NCBI GenBank assembly: GCA_946811695.1
Contig: OX328131.1
Span: 12,929,141 to 12,993,140, forward strand
Origin: Gonocerus acuteangulatus
Taxonomy: Eukaryota > Arthropoda > Insecta > Hemiptera > Coreidae
Direction of reading: 5' to 3'
Length of the DNA stretch: 64,000 bases
In this document: positions 10,673 to 21,531 of the stretch, one piece after another
Layout of the letters: each line of letters starts with the position of its first letter
Position numbering within the stretch: the first letter of the stretch is position 1
Made by a program: the position numbers and the translations under genes
Notes under the pieces: generated by a model
Told to the model about the DNA's origin: nothing
The model's input: the letters and a program-made list of their open reading frames with translations, nothing else
Database searches by the model: none

Positions 10673-11639
10673 AAATGTCCGACTCGCGGGAACTGCATCA
10701 TCTTAGCGCGGTTCCGTTCTTATCCCTAGACTCATTTAGAATGATTAAAATAGAAGCTGTTATTAATTTGGGTCCACATTTCTAGAAAGATCTTGATTTA
10801 CGATCTTACCTGGATGGGTCGGCCAACCCTCCCTAGGAAGGACCCGCTAGGCAGTTCGAAAGCTATATCTTGGAAATCCATGTCTCTAACATTAAATTGT
10901 TTTTCTTATTTTCTTAACCTGATTTATTATCAAATACATTATCCAACTATAAGAAATTAAAAAATATCAAGGAATAAAAACAGACAAAAACAGTTCGAAT
11001 AAGCGAAATCAATTACTTTAAAGTTTTAAGCACTTATTTCTCCGATTCACATCGCCTAATCAAAACATTGATCAGAACCTTTTTTGTAGAGCATTTAGTA
11101 AGCTTTCTAATGGTATCCTTACCAAGATTCTCAACCTTTTTCGAGATATTAAGGAAAGTATACAAAGTTACCAAAACTTTTTATGTCTGTTAATAAAATA
11201 TTTTATTCTAACCCTTCCTTAACTCCAAACGTAACCAAAATTTCAACATATTAGTTTTAATGAAAGTAGAACATGCAGAAAATGTTTCAACTGAATCCCA
11301 TGATTCTAAGTACCCAAACCAAAAACGGTAATCAAAAACTATTTTTCCAATTTTCTCGAAAACGGTTAAAGCTATCGCCTTGAAAATGGTTTCATTCGTT
11401 TTCCTAGCCCAAGAAGCCTATAAAACGAGTACTTACAAGCTTATGAACTCAAAAACGTAAGCGTTACGATTTTTTTTGCACGAATTTCGCACCAAACGCC
11501 ATCTTCCAGTGGGCGGATTCTGCTGGTTAACGACCTTGACCTTTCAAATTAGACGAAAGATTTTCGTACCAAATTTCATCAAAATCCGACCATTCGTCTT
11601 CGACCAATGACTAGACATTTACGGGACACCCTGTATATA

Positions 11640-11677
<38 letters not shown>

Positions 11678-11815
11678 AATTTTAAGCACCATCATTTTCG
11701 GTCTCTAAGGGTTCTGAAACGCAAAATTTTCTAGTCGGCACTTCCGGATTGCGTCATTTGATCAACCTTATAAGCGGGGTTCCTCCCTATGGGGGAGGGA
11801 GGAACCGCGCTAAAA
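10673..11815 (-). repeat. Family A (Helentron-like) element, complete
   Basis: The 3' end is on the left (GTCCGACTCGCGGGAACTGC, then TTAGCGCGGTTCC) and the 5' end on the right (the hairpin GGTTCCTCCCT...AGGGAGGAACC followed by GCGCTAAAA). A (TA)n tract sits about 150 bp inside the 5' end. It interrupts a family B element. Noncoding. Confidence 0.7.
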
Positions 11816-12520
11816 AGTTTTGTAAAAATAAACTAAATCAGTTAAGACGTGGGGGCGGGGGTACTCCGTAATCACATTACCAATTTGCCACTGCCAGCCA
11901 TAATTGTTGTTATATTTTAACGAGATTCGGCATTCGTGGCGGTAATCTCCAGAGAAAAATGCGTTATAAAAATACACTAAATTGGTTCATTAGGAGGAGG
12001 GGGGGGGGGTTACTCAGGACCCAAATTGCTTATATACTCATAGTGATCGTAATTTCTGCTGTATTGGAACGAAACGCAGTTTATTCCGTGGATATCTCAT
12101 GATAAAGAAGTGATGAACTAAATCGGTCAAACGGAAGAGGGGATTTACTTTGAGCTATGCTTGAATAGAATTTGCCTGCCGAACGGAGGTTAGCAAAGCT
12201 GCCGCTAGGAGCGCCTCTGTTTTGACATGACTTCTGCTTTTTACCACTAGGGGGACTGTATCCCGTTCCTGCGTCTGATCAAAATACGAAAACAAATTCG
12301 AACAAATTATTCAGGAATGCAGTCTACATTACCCAAATTCTAAGAAAAATGTTTTGTTATGCTCCTCCTGCGTGACGGAATTTTTGTTTATGATTACATT
12401 ATCATTTCCATTATTTTATTTTACTTTTAAATATTATTAATTAGAAATAATCAAATAGATAGATGGCCAAGGAAAATTCATTTCACAATTTTAACAACAT
12501 TTATTTCATAATGTCTGCAG

Positions 12521-12554
12521 ATATTTCATACCCTTTTGGTCCCTCTTCAGGGGA
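12521..12554 (-). ncRNA. Degraded hammerhead-like core
   Basis: On the minus strand CTGAAGA is followed by a weak hairpin (ACC...GGGT) and GAAAT. The stems are poor, so it is probably an inactive relic of the motif seen at 31692-31732, with which it shares the flank CTCTTCAGGG-AATATTTTATAAA. Confidence 0.25.
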
Positions 12555-12581
12555 ATATTTTATAAAATGGCTATGTCAAGA

Positions 12582-12700
12582 CTGAATGAATCCAATATGG
12601 TGGAACTTAGTCAGCTGATTGGTAAATGATATGTCTTATGTCTTAAATTAAATTGATTATCAATCAGCTGACTAAGTTCCACCATATTAGGTTCATTCAG
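12582..12700. repeat. Short inverted repeat (40-bp arms)
   Basis: Arms 12582-12621 and 12661-12700 match with two differences; spacer 39 bp. Contains CTTAGTCAGCTGATTG and its complement. A foldback or miniature element. Confidence 0.75.
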
Positions 12701-13024
12701 TGTCGACATGGCCCTGCTGGTGGAAGGTTCTCCCCCTCAAGTTGAGACTGTAAGTACCATATTTTTCTATAAAATACTTCTCTAAATAGGTGCCAAAAGA
12801 GTATGAAACATGTAAAGAAGTTATAAAATAAATTATGTAAAAATTGTGAAGTGAATTCTTGTTGACTTTCCAATATTTGATTACTTCTAAGCACGAGTAA
12901 AGGGTCATTTCTTTATTAATATTATATATTATTATAATATATAATAATATATTATTATTATAAAATGAATTTTAGTTACTATATTGAAAGTTCTGAATTA
13001 TGAATTCAATATTTTGTTTGCCAG

Positions 13025-13324
13025 CAGAATGGAAGCTACAATGCTGTGACTGGTGTTGTCGCTGGATTGAGAGACGACGAACCAGAAGTTGTGGAAGTGA
13101 GGCTGTGGAATGACACTGTTGCCAACCTGACACTAATGGCACTAGGAACTTCCGCCCCTGAGATTCTCCTTTCCATTATTGAAACGGTTGGACACAAATT
13201 CGAAGCTGGCCCCCTCGGACCTGGTACCATTGTTGGTTCTGCTGCTTACAATCTCCTTGTCATCACTACAGTCTGTATGCTTGCTCTGGATGCCAACGAG
13301 ATAAGGAGAATAAACAGATTCAAG
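13025..13324 (+). CDS. Calx: Na+/Ca2+ exchanger exon 2: alpha-1 repeat
   Basis: Holds the first ion-binding repeat: WNDTVANLTLMALGTSAPEI with the transport Glu, then GPGTIVGSAAYN with the conserved Ser and Asn. The acceptor is a tandem CAGCAG at 13022-13027, so the exon starts at 13025 or 13028 and may or may not include one extra Gln. From 13028 it is 99 codons, phase 0 at both ends; the donor is CAAG|GTAAGA. The first 25 residues are the cytosolic segment after helix 1. Family match is very strong. Confidence 0.93.
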
Positions 13325-13342
13325 GTAAGAAAACCGTCTTAA

Positions 13343-13591
13343 TCATGAAAATTCTTTTACAGGTTGCCAAACTTTTATAATGCCAACAGCACGTAGTTGT
13401 CTTGTGACAAGTTTTGCATGTGGATCTGCTAGGTAGCTTTTTCCTAAGCAATCATGCCCTGGCAGCCAGTACATTGTAATGTGCTTGTTATATGAATAAA
13501 TAGTTTTGAAAATGTCTGTTATTACTGGATGCATACAGTATCTGTCTCCCAGTTCCTTTAGTGTGCTCAATGAGTCAGTGAATAGAATCAC
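13343..13591 (-). pseudogene. RNase H fragment of a non-LTR retrotransposon
   Basis: Minus-strand translation shows ILFTDSLSTLKEL, then ITMYWLPGHD...ADPHAKLVT, the D and WxPGH motifs of RNase H domains carried by I/R1-type LINEs. It fills most of the 338-bp intron 2 of the exchanger. Only this domain remains. Confidence 0.7.
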
Positions 13592-13662
13592 AACTCATCT
13601 GCCTGTCCTGGGAATGTTGTTCCCTTTTAGTAAAAATAATATTTTTTTAATTTTTGTTCCAG

Positions 13663-13897
13663 GTCTTCATTGTTACCGGCTTGTTCAGCTTTTTTGCTTA
13701 CATTTGGCTCTTCGTGATATTGCAAATTATATCGGTGAACGTCGTCGAGTTGTGGGAATCCATCTTGACTTTCCTCCTCTTCCCAATACTAGTCTTCTTC
13801 GCTTACTCTGCGGACAAAGGCTGGTGTGGGCTTGGTGTTATCCGGAAAAGCAAGAATAAGCAGCAACTAGAACTTGGGCCACTACGAGGAGATGAGA
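13663..13897 (+). CDS. Calx: Na+/Ca2+ exchanger exon 3: membrane helices and start of cytosolic loop
   Basis: Acceptor TTTTTGTTCCAG ends at 13662; donor GAGA|GTGAGT. Two hydrophobic stretches (FIVTGLFSFFAYIWLFVILQ and WESILTFLLFPILVFFAY) are followed by SADKG. Where other exchangers carry the basic-aromatic XIP autoinhibitory segment, this protein has GWCGLGVIRKSKNKQQ. It ends in phase 1. Confidence 0.93.
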
Positions 13898-14005
13898 GTG
13901 AGTATTTATATGAATGCAAAGAACAGGTAGTCCATAGTATATAAAAATAATACTAATATTATAAATATAATAACATATAAAGAAGGGCGTAACAATGTAG
14001 TGGTT

Positions 14006-14773
14006 GGGTCTTTTTGCGAAGACCACATCCAGTTACTTTTGAAGTAGCAGTAGTGATTTATAACAGTTACTCGTACTCGCTGATTAGCTTATAGGTTCTT
14101 TGCTGGTTATCTATCACTACTTGACTCGTTATCTACGGTTATAATTCATTTTAGATAATGACAAACAATATTTATTAATAAAAAGGTTAATATGATCAAA
14201 ATCAATTCTCTCAACTATGAAAAAGTTATTAAGCATTAAAGTTGACTGTTTTGCAGGTAATGAAGGATAACAAACAACGATATTTGTAAACAAACATATT
14301 TTATTCCTTTTCTCTCTTTTTTGGATATTTTACATTTATTAGGCATTACATGCTATGCGTTTCCGCTCGCTACGCTACGCTCCGCTCGCTCAAGAAGATG
14401 TCAAAACCCTAGTCAATTCAACTCGCAATTAATAGAATTATATTAATTTTAGCGACTCTTGTCTACCCAACTCACTAAAATTAATAGGATTCCATTCATT
14501 TTTCGAGTAAGAAACCAATCCCTTTTTCTTTTTCAGGAACATCGCGAACTAATTGCAAAAGACTCATTTTTTCTCACTACCATAAGCAGAGCTTTTTCGT
14601 AAATAAACTAATTCACTGTTGAAGGTTACTTTACTCCCAGCAAGAGCCAATACAATTGGTCAGCAGAATCCTTCAATAGGCAGGCAAAGGAGTTAGGCGC
14701 ATGCGCCGAATCACTGATACAATCACTACTGCTACTTCAAAAGTAACTGGATGTGGTCTTCGCAAAAAGACCC
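14006..14773. mobile_element. Miniature DNA transposon with 53-bp perfect terminal repeats
   Basis: Ends start GGGTCTTTTTGCGAAGACCA on both sides and match for 53 bp without a difference. Flanked by the 8-bp duplication TAGTGGTT (13998-14005, 14774-14781). The 8-bp duplication fits hAT- or P-type transposases; no transposase inside. In exchanger intron 3. Confidence 0.85.
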
Positions 14774-14818
14774 TAGTGGTTTATTACCCAACAAACAGGA
14801 ATCAAATCTAACATACGG

Positions 14819-15359
14819 CTATAGCCTGTTCAGGTAGACGGAAAAGTTCCCGACGGCTCCACCATTTGTAAACTCTCATTTCAAGGAACAACACGATACT
14901 TGAAACATTCTAAAATCTGATTATGTCTCGTTTAAGACTAGGGAAGGCTTTGAGAGGTCAGACAAAGGAAATAGCGTCTAATATTTATCAATACTTAGCC
15001 AAAGCTAAGACTAAAAACGTTCTAAACCTCCAGTGATAAGGTTATAACAGAGAGACTTTTTATCTCCAATTTCTTGCACAGGGAATATTTTTCCTCCAAC
15101 TAAGCGATCTCTTTGAACAGGCTATTGTTTTTAGTCTTAGCTTTGGCTAAGTATTGATAAATATTAAATACCATCTCCCTTGCCTGACCTCCAAAGCCTT
15201 ACCCAGTCCTAAAAGAGACATAATCAGTTTTTATTGAGTTTCAAGTTGTGTGTTGTTCATCGTAATGGAAATGCAAATGGTGGAACCGTCGGGAAGATTT
15301 CCCTCGTAATTTCGCACATGGAGAATTAGAACTATTCCATCTAACTGAACAGGCTATAG
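14819..15359. mobile_element. Palindromic miniature element, copy 1
   Basis: Terminal repeats CTATAGCCTGTTCAG extend into long imperfect arms. Internal dyad: TTTATCAATACTTAGCCAAA and its complement. A second copy is at 33925-34490. Target duplication not clear. Confidence 0.7.
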
Positions 15360-15495
15360 TCAAAATTATTGGTTAATTGGAAACTTACTGAAAAGAAGGA
15401 AGGGCTTTGAAAAATAATGACAAAAATAAAATCTCAATATATGAGATATATTACATAAATAATGTTTCCATTACTAAAGTTATATAATATTTCAG

Positions 15496-15631
15496 GTGAA
15501 AAAGAATTAGCAGAAAGAAATTTCTTCAAGGAAGGTAAAATAGACAAAGAAAATTTGGCAAAATTTGTTCGTGAAGTGAAGAAATATCCAGGACTCACAG
15601 ACGAAGATGCTGCAATTTTGGCTGCTGCAAA
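15496..15631 (+). CDS. Calx: Na+/Ca2+ exchanger exon 4: cytosolic loop
   Basis: Acceptor AATATTTCAG ends at 15495; donor GCAAA|GTAAGT. Completes a Ser codon from exon 3, then reads EKELAERNFF, LAKFVREVKKYPGLTDEDAA and LAAAK. This is the helical regulatory loop between helix 5 and CBD1, matching the MxRILKELKxxHP-type segment of the family. Ends in phase 2. Confidence 0.88.
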
Positions 15632-15715
15632 GTAAGTGAATAAAAAAAGTTACAATATTTAAATGAATGAACATTTATACAAAAAATATTGCATTATTTA
15701 TGTATCTCTGCACAG

Positions 15716-15824
15716 GCTTGTTAACTCACAGCCACATTCAGCAATGTGGTACAGGATCGGTGCGGTGAGGACAATATCTGCTGGTAGACGTGTGCAGCCA
15801 ATTTTGGATGCTCGCCTTCAACAA
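15716..15824 (+). CDS. Calx: Na+/Ca2+ exchanger exon 5: cytosolic loop
   Basis: Acceptor TCTCTGCACAG ends at 15715; donor CAACAA|GTGAGA. Sequence includes SAMWYRIGAVRTISAGR, aligning with the family segment RAFYRIQATRxMTGAG just before CBD1. Begins by completing Lys, ends in phase 0. Confidence 0.9.
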
Positions 15825-16013
15825 GTGAGATTATTATTATTATTATTGATTTTTATGCATCGCTTTGGTAACGATGTGCATTTTCTTCAATACGTTTTGG
15901 TAGAGGGCAACATAAAATGGTCTGTTAGCTCATCTTTTCTTTAAATGAGTGTACATTTTTCTTATATTTGCTATGCTTTTATTAGAAAATTTGGCTTGGT
16001 ATTCATTTAGGTG

Positions 16014-17219
16014 TTATATTTTATTGTAGATGTTTATGTTCTTTAAATGTTTCAATATTGTGTCAATATGGTGGCTGTCATCTCCAAGGAGTTCTGTCAT
16101 GTCATATGGGACATCTAGTTCACGTCTTAAGTAGCACTCAGTCAGTACATGTTTGATTGTGAGGTCTGTGTTGCATGATCGACGTCTAGGTTTGTCCGTA
16201 TTAGTCATTAGGTATTCGTGAGTCTGATGGCTGTGGCCAATGCGTAGTCTTGCTACTACTACTTCTTCACGCCGTCACCTTCTATATGACGAAGGCCAAT
16301 CTTTAACTGTAGACTTCACTGTCCTTAATTTGTTTTCTGTAGAGTTAGTCCAGTCTAGTTGCCAGTTATTTAAGGTAGTTTGGTCAGTGTACCTTGATTC
16401 GTCTTTGTAGTACAACCAAGTGGTTGGTAAGTTTATTTTTCCGTTACAAGTTTAGCATGTCGGTCCGCATATGTGCTTAGTCCTAAGTTTTCGTGTCCTG
16501 GTAGCCACCATAGTGTTACATGTTTACCGTAAGTTCGTAAGTTATGAATTTGTTCTTTTATTTCCGTGCATGTAGGATGTGTGGAGTATATGTTTTGTAA
16601 ATATTGTAGAGTCACTGCAAATGATTATGTGTGTTAGGTGTGATGATGGGACGTTATTTAATGCGAGGAGAATGGCATGCAGTTCTGCCCCAAGAATGCT
16701 GAAGCAAGGAGGGAGTTTTTGGCTGTGTACTTCATCTTCCGTGATTGGAGCAGCTCCTACGCCGTTTGTTGTTATTGACCCATCAGTGTAGAGAAACATG
16801 TTGTTTTTGTGTTTAGAAGTTAGTTTTGTAAAGTATTGTTTGTATAGCAGATTTGACATGGGGTTTGTCTTCTTGAATTTTGTCAGTGTTATGTCTATGT
16901 TAAAATTTTGTATTGTCCATGGTGGTGCTATTGAATGATTGTGTGTTTTTACATGTGGAATTACCAAGCCAAAATTTTCTTCGATTTCCTTACATCTAAT
17001 AATAAAAGGTCGGATATGATTTCTTTTTTGTTCATAATCCTTCATGTACGTATTTTGTATTATACCACTAACACATGAAGTAGGAGGAAAATCCTTTACT
17101 TTACAAAAATATCTCTTTAATAGAACATTTCTCCTTATATGTAAAGGAGGTTCTCCTGCCTCTGCAAGTAAACTCATAACCGGACTAGACCTGAAAGCAC
17201 CTAGCGATAATAGCACCAA
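16014..17219 (-). pseudogene. Non-LTR retrotransposon: end of RT plus RNase H
   Basis: Minus-strand pieces in order: RT tail (LSLGAFRSSPVMSLLAEAGE, PPLHIRR), RNase H (MFLYTDGSITTNGVGAAP, GAELHAILLALNNV, CSDS, VTLWWLPGHENLG, YADRHAK) and the C-terminal CxxC-type segment (TIKHVLTECYLRRELDVPYD). At least two frameshifts or stops separate them. An I-group LINE remnant in exchanger intron 5. Confidence 0.85.
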
Positions 17220-17537
17220 GTGAGATTAAATTATATGAGTTTTTAATTGCATCTGATAAAATAGTTTAATGTGAATAAATTGTAATTTGTGCACTTTATT
17301 CATCAGTTTTGACAATTCTATTTGAAAGTCCTATTTTAATAGCGGTACAAGTCCATTTTACATCATTCTGAGATAGAGAGTCTTAAAGAAAAGTTTGCTA
17401 ACTGTTAGATAACCTGTCTCACATAAATGTTGGGTTATCCTTAATGTATAAAGAGAGGTTAAACAAATTAAAAAAACTAAAATGAAATATTATTTCAACA
17501 TTTTGTTTTAACTATTCCAATAAACTCTCTCCATTAT

Positions 17538-18444
17538 AGTCGGAGAGCCAGCAACGCACTTTTCATGAAGTGTTTTACGAACCCTGAAATTTTGCTATAG
17601 TGTACCTCTTGGGTAGATAAGAAGGTAAGGATGTGTTTCCTGGACATACCTTGGAACACCAGGTACTGCGCATAGGGGAAAGGTGCAAAACAATATTGCC
17701 TAAAAATAGTGTTTTATTCAGAAGCCAACTATTATTAATGAAAAAAATTACAAATTAAGGCAATTTTAAAATTAATAATAAATAAGGAAGGCACTTTTAA
17801 GGGGGTTAAAATGTAAATTTAAAAAAAAAAACAATGTACCAAGTTTTTATTTTTAATATTAAATGAAGTGCTTTATTCACGCTGCGATTTAAACAGCGTC
17901 TTCAATAAACATATTTGAAAATAATTGCAAAAGGGCAGACACTTTTGTGGGGTTTAATTTTCAGGAAATATAAAAATAAATGTTGCCTATGATAGATTGC
18001 AATACACTGTGCGTAACCATAACAGTGCATGAGACGACCGCGCAGTGTTGGTTGTTTTCTGTGCTCTCATTGGTTCTTGCTCACATGATCTTGTACAGCT
18101 GTTCCGGTTTTAATGGCAGCGCGAATGAAACTCTCATTTAATATTACAATAAAAACAATTATTATTATTTTTTTTTTACGTGTTATACCCCTTAAAAGTG
18201 TCTGCCATATTTATTATTCATTGTAAAATTGTCTTAATTTTACATTAAAGATAGTTGGCTTCTGAATAAAACTATTTTTGGGAAATATTTTTTTGCACCT
18301 TTCCCCTATGCGCAGTACCTGGAGTTCCAAGGTATGTCCAGGAAACACATACATACTTTTCTTATATGTCCAAGATGTACATTATAGCAAAATTTCAAGA
18401 TGCATAAAACACTTCATGAAAAGTGCGTTGCTGGCTCTCGGACT
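17538..18444. mobile_element. Foldback DNA element, about 0.9 kb, copy 1
   Basis: Starts AGTCGGAGAGCCAGCAACGC and ends with its complement. The arms stay complementary for over 200 bp, including GCATAGGGGAAAGGTGCA and TTCAGAAGCCAACTAT. Partial copies at 38020-38690 and 46983-47195. No coding capacity. Confidence 0.8.
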
Positions 18445-18545
18445 ATTTGATTAGAATGAATCAGCGCCCCCTAAGAGGAAAGCAATTCGACCTAGAAGAT
18501 CTATTGTGCCTCTTATAACCTGCTGGGTCACTTACAGCAGCCCTG

Positions 18546-18900
18546 CATCCTTGACAAACCCTCTCATCTTCCGAGGTGTAAGCTCAGAATCTCTTCCCGG
18601 GTCTGTTTTGCACTGCCAAAGTACATGAAGCACCTTCTTGCGAGTACTGTACAATCACAGATTTTATTTAAAAGTGTTTCCTCCTCTGTCCCACATATCC
18701 TGCATAGGGAGGTTGTAACCAGGCCGATTTTGTGTAGATGTTTGTTCATCTTTGCATGACCTGTTTAAAGAGCAACAGTTTCCCTCAAAACCTTCCAGTG
18801 TAGGGACAAAATTGTCTTTGTTTGTTTCCTATCTATTTTGCTTAAGAAGAAATGCTTACGCTTGAATGTCTTTGCGTTTGGATTCTTTGCCAAATGCCTA
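18546..18900 (-). pseudogene. Non-LTR retrotransposon RNase H C-terminal relic
   Basis: The clearest part, 18564-18749, reads NKHLHKIGLVTTSLCRICGT, EEETLLNKICDC and REEILSLHLGR, the cysteine-containing tail that follows RNase H in I/R1-type LINEs. The short reading frame stops at 18564. Confidence 0.6.
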
Positions 18901-19182
18901 GGTTTTTTTTTTTGTCCTCGTCCAATGACCAATAATTCCTTTGGCTAGGGTTAGATATATTCCACAGGCTGGTTCTTGACCACAAATAGTTTCTTTGGCC
19001 CCTAACTCTCTCCATTAATTAACAATTAAATTAAAAATTTAATATTTGAGAATTTTCTTGATTTTTATTTTTAAAAAAAAAAACCTAATTGTAATCATCT
19101 CATTACCATCGTTGATATTCCTCCTCCAAATTTTTTCAACCAAACGTTTGGTGTTACCTTCTTTTTTTATTATTATTACTTA

Positions 19183-19814
19183 AGCAGGCTACACATGGTA
19201 AGGCAGGCCTGTCAGTTCAAACTGAACAGTCCGCCTGAAGGTTGGTCGCCCGGTGGACTGACTAGCCTCCAAACGTTCAGGCGAATCTGAAATATCTTTC
19301 AATCTCAATCATCATGGCCTCTACTACTGACGACAAAGCCTTAGCACTTCTCGGTTCGGTAGTTGTTTTGGGTAGAAAGAAATAACAAGAAGGATCGATT
19401 TCCTTCCATTTTTCTATCAATTTTAAATACGTTGCTTCTTTCTTGCAACGGTCTTGATAGTTTTTCTATTTTACTTGCCCTAGACACGGCTCACAGTCAT
19501 AAATCGTGATAAATTCCTCTAAGCTGGTGTTTTATCTTTTGTGCAACATGGTTTTAATGGCCTCAGTACCACACTGAACTGTTTGACCTGACAGCGTGAT
19601 ATCCAAACAGGCAGCCATGCCATACACACGTTCAGACTTGCCTTTGAGTTTGCTAGGCCGGCCGGATGATCAAACATATTTTTGATTTTTCTCTGACCAC
19701 TTGAACAGTCTTAACTGACAGACCGGCCGTAATATATACACCTTCAGGCACCTGGCTTTCCGGTGGACTGTTCAGGTCAAACTGGCAGGCCTGCCTGACC
19801 GTGTGTAGCCTGCT
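19183..19814. mobile_element. Miniature DNA transposon with TTA duplication
   Basis: Both ends start AGCAGGCTACACA and match imperfectly for about 50 bp (TCAGGCAGGCCTG-like core). Flanked by TTA on both sides, as for PIF/Harbinger insertions. No transposase. Confidence 0.65.
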
Positions 19815-20091
19815 TTATGCTTGTGGTTAGTTTGCCGTCTTTCTTAGACTATATTTTTGAACCTACAATCTAAATGGTGTTTTCTTCTAATTTTATTATC
19901 ATAACTTAATGACAATCAAGAGTTTTACACTACTTCTCTCCCCTAACTCACACTTGTCATAATATGACGTAAATCTTTCCCAATAATCAATTAGGCAATC
20001 CTTCAATAAGTTCTCTTAGATTACATTAAGATTTATCTTGGAGTGTTAAATAACAAATCATTCATCAGATTTTATCATTTTTTTAAAATAG

Positions 20092-20273
20092 GTTTATGAA
20101 GTGATGAAATCAGATACAAAAACAGAGATCCCGGCTCCCCGACCAACTCCAGACATGAAGAATAACGCTGTCGTTGAGTTCCACGCTGCAACAATTGCTG
20201 TTAAAGAAAATATTGGGAAATTTAACGTAACAATTTGGAGGCACGGGAACGTGGATACTCAAGTCCGAGTAAG
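20092..20273 (+). CDS. Calx: Na+/Ca2+ exchanger exon 6: start of CBD1
   Basis: Acceptor TTTTTTTAAAATAG; donor GTAAG|GTGAGT. After a linker (KTEIPAPRPTPDMKN) the first Calx-beta domain begins: VVEFHAATIAVKEN, GKFNVTIWRHGNV. This domain binds Ca2+ on the cytosolic side and controls transport. Ends in phase 2. Confidence 0.93.
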
Positions 20274-20863
20274 GTGAGTCCCAAACTACAAATAATAAAT
20301 TCCTTATCAAATATATTGATGCCATAAAAACACATAGATGAATGTTTGTTTGGGTTACACTCTTTCAGAATGAGTGCCACAGAGAAAATTACTTTAACAT
20401 TCCTAGAAATAGATTATTATGTTTGATTGAATTAACCAAAAGCTTTTTTTTATGTTTTTTTTTTTTTTTTTAAATACAAGATGGAAGTAGCCATAGCTAC
20501 AAGCTCAAAGTAAATGAACAAATTAATGTACAATTTACATCAGTGAATCTTTGGTGAAGGTAAAAAATAATATGTATATTAAAAGCTATTAAACACTAAT
20601 AATATTTCATAAAATATGTCAAGTAAATTAAATTATGACAACAATTAAAATAACTATTGACAAAAATGTATAAAATACGAACCAATTTAACAAGAGAATA
20701 CTTTAAGATTCCCTGAATCCATTAATTAATAGTACCTTATATTATAATGATTCTTAACATTTTAACCTGATAAAAATAAGAAAATAGTTTTAAATTTCCT
20801 ATCGTGTGATAATCCGAACTTTTTAATCTTTGACTTCAGTAATTTGCATCGTTTTTTTTTTGG

Positions 20864-21183
20864 AAGCGTTGATTGTCGGGGATTCGGTCAATGTTCTTAT
20901 TTAATGACACCACATTTTATTCTTAAAATGTATTTTTATTAGCGCCAACGTTTCGGCTTGCTCTACAAGCCTTCTTCAGGGCTGTAAAAACATATATGGT
21001 ATAAAAATGACAAAAGGATTGATAAATTGACAGAAATTTGATATAATTACCGTTTGAGATAATTTCTGTCAATTTATCAATCCTTTTGCCGAAACGTTGG
21101 TGGTAATAAAAATACATTTTAAGAATAAAATGTGGTTTTATTAAATAAGAACATTGACCGTATCCCCGACGATCAACGTTTTT
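20864..21183. repeat. Inverted repeat containing a hammerhead-like core
   Basis: Arms of about 85-90 bp at the ends (AAGCGTTGATTGTCGGGGAT and complement) and a second inner pair (GATTGATAAATTGACAGAAA and complement). Left arm carries the ribozyme-like motif at 20944-20982; the right arm keeps only its GCCGAAACGTTGG half. Resembles the inverted terminal units of Penelope-like elements. Confidence 0.65.
20944..20982 (-). ncRNA. Hammerhead ribozyme-like motif
   Basis: Minus strand: GCC, CTGAAGA, a 6-bp stem GGCTTG/CAAGCC with loop TAGAG, GAA, the self-complementary ACGT, a U, then GGC pairing with the initial GCC. This matches the CUGANGA...GAA core, with U-H before the predicted cleavage. Stem III is minimal. 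Confidence 0.5.
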
Positions 21184-21531
21184 TTTTTGTTTTTTTTTTG
21201 TTTTTTTTAAATGTGAAATCAAGATTGGTTTAGTGCTTTTAATTTGTTGTCACACATAATATCCAACATATAGCAGCTATAATTAAGTTTTGTTCAAAAT
21301 GTTGCTTGGCACTATTTTGCCCCGACCTCTTCAATTATTTATCCTTCATTGTGAAAAGCGCCCACCATCCAAACTGAAGATTATCTGTTAATTAACATGA
21401 TATTTTCCAAAGTATAGTTGAAACATTAAATGTTGTTCAGGCAATATTTATTTATTAATAAATACAAAATTTCTGTTTTTGTTTTTTTTTTCTAAATTGA
21501 ATGGTATTATATGTACAAAGAATTGTTTTAG

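Larger units (their letters stand above)
7421..12387 (+). repeat. Family B element split by two later insertions
   Basis: Pieces of one family B copy are at about 7421-7479, 10531-10672 and 11816-12387. They join in the right order when compared with the intact copy at 41727-42987. The gaps are a gypsy element (7480-10530, flanked by AAAC on both sides) and a complete family A element (10673-11815). The 3' stem (CTCCTCCTGC) and GTGACGGA are at about 12363-12380. Confidence 0.6.

Noticed and set aside
10673..11815. Canonical Helitron identity for family A
   Set aside because: The hairpin followed by CTAA looked like a Helitron 3' end, but no T follows, and complete copies show this is the 5' side of an element with a separate 3' stem-loop.
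13506..13859. Alternative open frame overlapping exchanger exon 3
   Set aside because: Different frame from the conserved exon and crosses its acceptor.
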